Positions 7,387-10,768 of a DNA stretch of 10,768 nucleotides are shown here, piece by piece. A model generated the notes under the pieces. The model was not told where the DNA came from. It did no database searches and saw only the letters and a program-made list of their open reading frames with translations. The position numbers and the translations under genes are program-made. How positions within the stretch are numbered: position 1 is the stretch's first letter; each line of letters starts with the position of its first letter. Source of the DNA: Candidatus Cloacimonadota bacterium (GTDB lineage: Bacteria > Cloacimonadota > Cloacimonadia > JGIOTU-2 > B8-G9); NCBI GenBank assembly GCA_003647765.1, contig QMNM01000024.1, forward strand, positions 1 to 10,768, in the 5' to 3' direction.

Positions 7387-7485
7387 ATATTAGAACGTTT
7401 TTTTTGACTTAGCGCGTGGATTTATCCACTCGCAATGATTATTTTGCAAAAGCCCTGATTTTGTTAAATCATTTACAAATACAAT

Positions 7486-8241
7486 CTATTTATCTATTCC
7501 AAGTTCTTCTTTAATAGTTTCTTCAAATTCATTAACAAAATCTGGTCTAAATCCAATATGTTTGCTAAGCACTTTACCTTCTTTACCAATGAAGTATGTA
7601 GTAGGAATAGATCTTATGTTGTATTGTTTAGCAACTTTATTATCTTCATCAATTAAAAGAGGATATGTCATTTTTGTTCCGATTTGCTCCATCTTTTCTT
7701 TAAATTCGGAGAGTTTTTCTGGTGAATCTCCACTTATACCAATAATTGTCAAGCCATTATCTTTATATTTATCATAGAAACTCTGGAAATATGGTATTTC
7801 CCGACGACAAGGCGGACACCAAGTAGCCCAGAAATCCATTATTACCATCCCAGAAATCTCACTCAAAGTGAATTCTTCACCGGATAATGATGTCAAAGTA
7901 AAATCATAAAGCTCGCTATCTAAAGATTTCTTCTGCCCTTCCATTTTAATCTGCTTTGGACTTTCAGGTTTCTTCTGCATTTCCTTTTCAATTTTACTTC
8001 TAATGTTACTTTGCGTATCTTCTTGCTTCTCAGTGTTCTTAGATAAAGTGACTACATTTTCATTTTGTGTATCTGTCTGTATTGAATCAGATCTTTCTTC
8101 TTTTTCTTGCAGAGTAACAGATTGCTTTTCTATCGTTTTATTAAGTTTCTTATCTGACTGCCCCTGATTTTTGGAATTGTCTGACTTGCTACAAGCAAAT
8201 ATAATAAGAGCTATGAATATGGATATTACTATTCGTTTCAT
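7486..8241 (-). CDS. TlpA/ResA-like thiol-disulfide oxidoreductase lipoprotein
   Basis: This is an extracytoplasmic thioredoxin-fold protein of the AhpC/TSA-Redoxin (TlpA/ResA) family, which usually reduces or exchanges disulfides in exported proteins. A signal peptide (MKRIVISIFIALIIFAC) ends in a lipobox-like FAC with the cysteine at 17, so a lipid anchor is expected. Residues 18-106 form an unusually long, low-complexity linker rich in K, E, Q and S. The thioredoxin domain is about 107-248, with active site WCPPC (C142, C145) in FWATWCPPCRREIP and the cis-proline P213 in SIPTTYFIG. At 251 aa it is longer than typical ResA (about 180) because of the linker. The ATG follows the osmC-like stop by one base, and AGGAG lies 9 nt upstream inside the end of that gene, so the two are probably translated from one message. 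The partner protein is unknown. Confidence 0.92.
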   Translation of the reverse strand: MKRIVISIFIALIIFACSKSDNSKNQGQSDKKLNKTIEKQSVTLQEKEERSDSIQTDTQNENVVTLSKNTEKQEDTQSNIRSKIEKEMQKKPESPKQIKMEGQKKSLDSELYDFTLTSLSGEEFTLSEISGMVIMDFWATWCPPCRREIPYFQSFYDKYKDNGLTIIGISGDSPEKLSEFKEKMEQIGTKMTYPLLIDEDNKVAKQYNIRSIPTTYFIGKEGKVLSKHIGFRPDFVNEFEETIKEELGIDK

Positions 8242-8242
8242 T

Positions 8243-8674
8243 TTAAGCTTCTCCTCTGATTAGTTTATCGTTTATAAAGACATTATATTTTATAGGGCAA
8301 GTTTTTTTAAGCATTGCAGATACTCCACAATATCTATTTTCAGAGAGATCTATTGCTTTTAATATTTTATTTTGAGGTAAATCGTTGCCTGTAAAAATAT
8401 AATTCACTCGTATTTCTGAAAACACCTTTGGATGCTCATTAGTCAAATCTGCTTCTGCATTTATGTAAAAATTGTAATCATTGACTTTCATCTTTTCCAA
8501 TATAGAGACCACATCCATACCAGTACATCCTACAAGAGACGAGAGTAATAGTGGTTTCGGACTTGGTCCTCTATTCTTTCCTCCTACTTTCTCGTTAGCA
8601 TCAATCATAAAATGATGTCCATTTAGTTCAACATCAAAAGTCATTTCTTTAAGCCATTCAATTTTTGTTTTCAC
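8243..8674 (-). CDS. OsmC-family protein
   Basis: OsmC/Ohr-fold proteins reduce organic hydroperoxides with two cysteines, although the wider family also includes members of unknown role. Visible family features are GPSPKPLLLSSLVGCTGMDV with C50, the helix through EKMKV (60-64), and the second cysteine in RYCGVSAML (C116). A third cysteine, C126, follows in TCPIKY. At 143 aa it has normal length. It starts with GTG at 8674, five bases after GGAGG. The preceding in-frame codon is TGA, so no earlier start is possible. M11 is a later alternative that would remove the first beta-strand. It sits 190 bp beyond the thioredoxin gene and one base from the TlpA-like gene. C50 and C116 suggest peroxide reduction with electrons from dithiol partners, which fits the neighbouring genes. 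That role is inferred. It may be of the YhfA-like branch rather than true OsmC or Ohr. Confidence 0.9.
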   Translation of the reverse strand: MKTKIEWLKEMTFDVELNGHHFMIDANEKVGGKNRGPSPKPLLLSSLVGCTGMDVVSILEKMKVNDYNFYINAEADLTNEHPKVFSEIRVNYIFTGNDLPQNKILKAIDLSENRYCGVSAMLKKTCPIKYNVFINDKLIRGEA

Positions 8675-8684
8675 TCATTCCTCC
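8658..8684 (-). promoter_or_regulatory. Ribosome site with two competing starts for the OsmC-like gene
   Basis: A strong GGAGG (8680-8684) precedes two overlapping starts. An ATG at 8678, only one base away, would read just MSENKN and stop at 8658. The GTG at 8674, five bases away, opens the OsmC-like frame. The one-base spacing makes the ATG unlikely to be used much, so GTG is preferred. If the mini-ORF is read at all it would lower OsmC synthesis. Confidence 0.55.
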
Positions 8685-8725
8685 GGTCTTAAAATAGATA
8701 GTGTCAAATTTATCAATGAAATTAC

Positions 8726-8756
8726 AGAAAACGTCTATCCGAAGACAGACGCTTCT
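8726..8756 (-). terminator. Hairpin with C(UUCG)G tetraloop between the thioredoxin and OsmC-like genes
   Basis: On the minus strand, AGAAGCGTCTGTC and GATAGACG-TTTTCT pair over about 13 bp, with one bulge and two G-T pairs, around TTCG closed by C-G. This is the very stable UUCG tetraloop. The 3' arm is T-rich (TTTTCT) but no long T-run follows. It lies about 110 nt after the thioredoxin stop and 50 nt before the OsmC ribosome site. It may end or attenuate the upstream transcript, or protect the 3' end of the thioredoxin message. Confidence 0.6.
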
Positions 8757-8761
8757 ATATG

Positions 8762-8868
8762 TTTAGGGAGTGGAATAGAATAATTTCCCAAATTTTATTT
8801 ATAATTTTTTCAATAATCAGTTAGTTGTGTGTTAAAATTGTGCATGTTAATTTATTCCACCCCCTTAA
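8762..8868. repeat. 107-bp element with ~22-bp imperfect terminal inverted repeats
   Basis: The arm 8762-8783 (containing GGGAGTGGAATA) is complementary to 8847-8868 (containing TATTCCACCCCC) at about 19 of 22 positions, counting one G-T pair. The enclosed 63 bp is A/T-rich and has no gene. The right arm covers the thioredoxin stop codon (8865-8867). It could be a long mRNA stem upstream of the OsmC-like gene or a small MITE-like insertion. No clear target-site duplication was seen. Confidence 0.6.
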
Positions 8869-9182
8869 TAATGTTTTTTAATCATATCTAATATTTGCTG
8901 TTTAGGTGCAACTCCAATCATTGAATCAACCATCTTGCCATTTTTAAAGATTCCTAAAGTTGGAATGCTCATAATATTATATGTACCAGCAATTTTTGAA
9001 TTCTCATCTACATTTAATTTTGCTATTTTATATGTTCCATCAGATTCTTCTGCAATTTTTTCTATTGTAGGTGCAATCATCATACAAGGTGCACACCATG
9101 CCGCCCAAAAATCTACTAATACAGGCACATCAGAGTTAATTACAGAATCAAAGTTATTCTCATCTAAATGTATAACATCCAT
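8865..9182 (-). CDS. trxA: Thioredoxin
   Basis: This is a small cytoplasmic dithiol reductase. The 105-aa protein is a complete thioredoxin fold. It has FWAAWCAPCMMIAP with active-site C30 and C33, the buried D24 in VLVDFWA, the KLNVDEN strand (55-61) and the cis-proline P74 in SIPTLGIF. The active site reads WCAPC rather than the usual WCGPC, a substitution found in some thioredoxins. AAGGA lies upstream of the ATG with an A/T spacer. It is the fourth gene of the cluster, 31 bp after the DUF1858 gene. No thioredoxin reductase gene is in the window, so the reductant is unknown. Its stop codon lies inside one arm of the 107-bp inverted-repeat element. Confidence 0.95.
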   Translation of the reverse strand: MDVIHLDENNFDSVINSDVPVLVDFWAAWCAPCMMIAPTIEKIAEESDGTYKIAKLNVDENSKIAGTYNIMSIPTLGIFKNGKMVDSMIGVAPKQQILDMIKKHY

Positions 9183-9213
9183 TATTTTTTCCTTTCAGCA
9201 ATTTACTTAATCT

Positions 9214-9450
9214 TTAATATCTTTTTGTGTTTTTTCGTGTAATTTTGTGGCTAATTAGATATTCATTTAATTCTTTTACAAGATTATCCTGCTCATCTTT
9301 AGAAAAGCCCTTTTCTTCCATCTGTTCTTGTAAAGAGCCCCATACAGGTTCCCCACACATTACACAAACAATACCATGTTCCGAAAGAAATTTCTGTGCA
9401 TCACTATATTTGTCTAATATTTCCTCAATCCACATATCCTTGGTAATCAT
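9214..9450 (-). CDS. DUF1858-type small CxxC protein with a repeat-derived tail
   Basis: The 78-aa protein matches the DUF1858 pattern: a start like ITKDMWIEEILDKYSDAQKFLSEHGI, then CVMC (C29, C32) and GEPVWGSLQEQ. The domain is small and helical and is found alone or attached to redox proteins. Its biochemical role is not established. The CxxC pair and position between glutaredoxin and thioredoxin suggest a thiol or metal-cluster function, which is inference. AAAGGA lies 10 nt before the ATG, which follows the glutaredoxin stop by one base. The last 12 residues (SHKITRKNTKRY) are encoded entirely by a copy of the dispersed 36-bp repeat and the stop follows at once. The domain itself seems to finish near residue 66 (ELNEYLI), so the basic tail was probably gained when the repeat replaced the original stop. 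Confidence 0.85.
   Translation of the reverse strand: MITKDMWIEEILDKYSDAQKFLSEHGIVCVMCGEPVWGSLQEQMEEKGFSKDEQDNLVKELNEYLISHKITRKNTKRY
9217..9252 (-). repeat. 36-bp dispersed repeat, copy 2, inside the DUF1858 gene end
   Basis: This is identical to 1789-1824 over all 36 bp. It is exactly 12 codons long and in frame with the DUF1858 gene, supplying residues 67-78. The TAA stop at 9214-9216 lies immediately after it. Confidence 0.92.
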
Positions 9451-9451
9451 C

Positions 9452-9712
9452 TTAATTTCGTCCTTTAATATTTAATAATCTATCAATTTTGTCTTTTTGA
9501 AAACCAACGATTGGCCTATTATTTATCAATACTACAGGCACGCCTTGTTGTCCTGTCATTCTGACCATATCTCTTGCCGCATTCAAATTTCGTGAAACAT
9601 CCAACTCCTTAAATCTAATATTATTCTGATGCAGGTAACTTTTTACTCTTCTACACCAAGGACAAGAAGGTGTACTAAATACGATGACTCGTTTTTGTTG
9701 ATTATTTGCCAT
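9452..9712 (-). CDS. Glutaredoxin-like protein, CPWC active site
   Basis: This 86-aa glutaredoxin-fold protein has FSTPSCPWCRRVKSYL with C17 and C20, the strand RFKELDVSRN, the cis-proline P59 in QGVPVVLINNRPIVGF, and the GF motif (70-71) of the substrate-binding edge. The dithiol CPWC differs from CPYC of classical glutaredoxins. It resembles small glutaredoxin-like proteins that take electrons from thioredoxin reductase or other thiols instead of glutathione. Which reductant applies cannot be told here. Its ATG overlaps the end of the regulator gene by 11 bp, with AAAGGG about 6 nt upstream inside that gene, and its stop is one base before the DUF1858 start. This points to tight co-translation with both neighbours. 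Confidence 0.92.
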   Translation of the reverse strand: MANNQQKRVIVFSTPSCPWCRRVKSYLHQNNIRFKELDVSRNLNAARDMVRMTGQQGVPVVLINNRPIVGFQKDKIDRLLNIKGRN

Positions 9713-10160
9713 TATTTTCCCTTTCTGCTATAACTGTTTTACATGTCTCTAAATATAAATTCAGATAATCAAATAATAATTCTATTTTCTCTTTTGGAAT
9801 TCTTTGTATTATATTTTGTTGAATCCTCAAATTTTCCTTGTCACTGTTTTCAACCGATTTGATACCATTCGGAGTTATCTTCACGAACCAATATCGCCTA
9901 TCTTTGTGAGAATGATATTTTGTAACTAATTCCTTCCTTTTCAAATGATCAATTAAATGCGTTACTCTACCATTAGAGACATTTAACTTGATAGCCAATT
10001 TATTCATAGATATAGGACTTTTATATTCTCTTAATATGTGAAGCAATTTGCATTCTATTCTTCCTAAACCACTACATCTAATTAGCAACTCATTTTTTTT
10101 AGCAAATAGTGTACTGAATTCTTCTGCTATTACTACATATTTTTTTATATCCTCAGTCAT
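9702..10160 (-). CDS. MarR-family transcriptional regulator
   Basis: This 152-aa winged-helix regulator is probably a homodimer binding a palindromic operator. The DNA-binding domain is about 32-97: a first helix in RIECKLLHILREY, a helix-turn-helix in SMNKLAIKLNVSNGRVTHLIDHLKRKELV (51-79), and the wing KYHSHKDRRYWFVKITPNG with the conserved D87-R88. N- and C-terminal helices (1-25, 105-147) would form the dimer interface. Three cysteines, C29, C37 and C140, are present. C29 lies just before and C37 within the helix leading into the DNA-binding domain, positions from which oxidation could be sensed, as in OhrR-type relatives. That is an inference. It is the first gene of the redox cluster and overlaps the glutaredoxin gene by 11 bp, so it most likely controls its own operon. 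Only a weak GGGG ribosome site is seen 8 nt before the ATG. Confidence 0.92.
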   Translation of the reverse strand: MTEDIKKYVVIAEEFSTLFAKKNELLIRCSGLGRIECKLLHILREYKSPISMNKLAIKLNVSNGRVTHLIDHLKRKELVTKYHSHKDRRYWFVKITPNGIKSVENSDKENLRIQQNIIQRIPKEKIELLFDYLNLYLETCKTVIAERENNGK

Positions 10161-10192
10161 TTATTTAACCCCATTAATCTTTTATGATGTAT

Positions 10193-10220
10193 AGTATAAT
10201 AAAAGGGATAATAAATGCAA
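10193..10220 (-). promoter_or_regulatory. Sigma-70-like promoter of the redox operon
   Basis: On the minus strand, TTGCAT (10220-10215) and TATACT (10198-10193) are separated by 16 bp. Both hexamers are close to consensus. Transcription would begin near 10185, giving a leader of about 25 nt before the regulator's ATG at 10160. It is the only good promoter seen upstream of the six redox genes. Confidence 0.65.
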
Positions 10221-10262
10221 ATATTTTTTTTGTTAATAATCCTTTACAATCTCAATATAAAC

Positions 10263-10335
10263 AATTAAGTAAATTTGACAAAACATTGTTTGTAATGATG
10301 TGTTGTAAAGTTTTATTGCTAAAATTTACTTAATT
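10263..10335. repeat. Perfect 14-bp inverted repeat upstream of the redox operon
   Basis: AATTAAGTAAATTT (10263-10276) and AAATTTACTTAATT (10322-10335) are exact reverse complements separated by 45 bp. Inside, ACAAA (10278-10282) and TTTGT (10289-10293) form a 16-bp interrupted palindrome of the size of MarR operators. The element lies 43 bp upstream of the -35 box. It could be a pair of regulator sites, the stem of an RNA on either strand, or a small mobile element. Confidence 0.55.
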
Positions 10336-10443
10336 ATAAACCCTTATCTCAAAAAAAATTATTTTAAGAGATTAGACGCCAACTTTATAAACTCATTGCG
10401 TTTAAACGAGCTTAGAATGTCGTTCTACAAAGCCATTTATATC

Positions 10444-10620
10444 GCTCCTACGGAGCTATGATTTGACACTGTAATTATTGCTATAATTATTTCATCCCTA
10501 CGGGATTACAACAGATTTTTTTTCCTATTGGATTACAACAGATTTTTCTTTCCTACGAGATTGCAGAGGCAAAATTAATCAGAATATTCTGGAAAATATC
10601 TCATCCATACGGGATTTTTA
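10444..10620. repeat. Run of degenerate CTACGGGA palindromes (REP-like)
   Basis: Five related sites occur in 177 bp. Two are perfect-arm palindromes: GCTCCTACGGAGC (10444-10456) and ATCCCTACGGGAT (10494-10506). The others are decayed: CCTATTGGAT (10524-10533), CCTACGAGAT (10552-10561) and ATCCATACGGGAT (10603-10615). Sites two and three are followed by the same GGATTACAACAGATTTTT (10503-10520 and 10530-10547), an exact 18-bp direct repeat with a 27-bp period. A CTACGGG/CCCGTAG core resembles dispersed elements of other AT-rich bacteria, by recollection only. Confidence 0.75.
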
Positions 10621-10638
10621 GAACAAATTTTTTTCGCA

Positions 10639-10677
10639 GAAACTCGACTCGGGTTCTTTGAACTCGAGTCGGGTTTC
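10639..10677. repeat. 18-bp near-perfect hairpin with TTT loop
   Basis: GAAACTCGACTCGGGTTC (10639-10656) pairs with GAACTCGAGTCGGGTTTC (10660-10677) around TTT. All 18 positions pair as RNA on the plus strand, two of them as G-U. The two arms also share ACTCGA and GTCGGGT, so the element is partly a direct repeat as well. It is much richer in G+C than its surroundings. No T-run follows, so it is not a classical terminator. Confidence 0.8.
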
Positions 10678-10768
10678 ACGATATTGTCTGAAAATGGCTA
10701 GTCCTGTATAAGTTGTATTCAATTTAAGATGCTTTATTTAATAAATCATTCACCACTAGTTCTGGGGG

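Larger units (their letters stand above)
7234..7485. other. Convergent spacer packed with small palindromes
   Basis: This 252-bp spacer between comM (+) and the TlpA-like gene (-) holds four separate hairpins and two dispersed-repeat copies, so little of it is unstructured. The hairpins are CGGTGT-AA-ACACCG (7294-7307); AAAG-A-ACGCT / AGCGT-C-CTTT (7322-7343); GCG-C-GTGGAT / ATCCAC-T-CGC (7412-7433); and TGATTT / AAATCA (7456-7471). The first three are relatively G+C-rich against an AT-rich background and look like REP-type elements. None is followed by a clean T-run in the direction that would terminate the neighbouring gene. No ORF was found. Confidence 0.75.
10336..10768. other. 433-bp terminal region with no gene
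   Basis: No ORF with a plausible start or protein-like sequence was found. The region contains a small AGAA/TTCT hairpin (10414-10426), the CTACGGGA palindrome run (10444-10620) and a long hairpin (10639-10677), described separately. From 10680 to the window end nothing was recognised. Confidence 0.75.

Noticed and set aside
7412-7433. Hairpin read as the intrinsic terminator of the TlpA-like gene
   Set aside because: On that strand the stem is followed by A-rich sequence rather than a T-run, so it does not fit an intrinsic terminator.
8658-8678. Mini-ORF MSENKN as a real leader peptide gene
   Set aside because: Its ATG is only one base from the GGAGG, too close for efficient initiation, so it is kept only as a note on start choice.
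8695-8709. TTTGACA on the minus strand as a -35 box for the OsmC-like gene
   Set aside because: A -10 at normal spacing would fall on or past the ribosome site, leaving almost no leader, and no -10 match is present.
10275-10303. TTGACA on the plus strand (10275-10280) as a promoter reading toward the window end
   Set aside because: No acceptable -10 box at 15-19 bp, and no gene downstream. TTGACA-like words are expected by chance in such AT-rich DNA.
10390-10402. AAACTCATTGCG as a further copy of the repeat at 1-213
   Set aside because: Only about ten bases match the start of the unit and none of the GTTCGCG part follows, so the likeness is probably chance.

Overview
The window is AT-rich (roughly one third G+C by eye). 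It looks like the chromosome of an uncultured anaerobic bacterium, perhaps from a candidate phylum of the Bacteroidetes/Cloacimonetes/Marinimicrobia sphere. That placement is a weak inference from low G+C, AT-rich spacers full of small palindromes, and the gene mix. Good Shine-Dalgarno sites precede most genes. There is no tRNA, rRNA, CRISPR array, transposase or phage gene.

Layout: 1-233, a 125-bp-period tandem repeat running up to an HtrA-type membrane-anchored serine protease (234-1445, +). 1446-1829, a 384-bp spacer with nested inverted repeats and dispersed-repeat copies. 1830-2675 (-), endonuclease IV (nfo). 2842-4386 (+), a long nucleotide-sugar dehydrogenase of the UDP-HexNAc type, with a shared convergent terminator after it. 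5474-4481 (-), queD and engB overlapping by 14 nt. 5671-7233 (+), the ComM/YifB AAA+ ATPase. 7234-7485, a convergent spacer packed with hairpins and repeats. 10160-7486 (-), six redox genes in one orientation: MarR-type regulator, glutaredoxin, DUF1858 CxxC protein, thioredoxin, OsmC-like protein, TlpA-like lipoprotein. 10161-10768, the regulator's promoter, a perfect 14-bp inverted repeat, a run of degenerate CTACGGGA palindromes and an 18-bp hairpin.

The left and middle genes are unrelated housekeeping functions: envelope protein quality control, DNA repair, sugar-nucleotide oxidation, queuosine biosynthesis, ribosome assembly and DNA branch migration. The right third is the one coherent functional group. 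Four tightly packed cytoplasmic genes (regulator and three small CxxC redox proteins) are followed, after a structured 190-bp spacer, by an OsmC-family protein and a lipoprotein thioredoxin outside the cytoplasm. This suggests a thiol-redox or peroxide response controlled by the MarR protein, which has three cysteines.

The most unusual non-coding signal is a dispersed repeat whose five recognisable copies all lie just 3' of a gene in the sense direction. One copy is read in frame as the last 12 codons of the DUF1858 gene.
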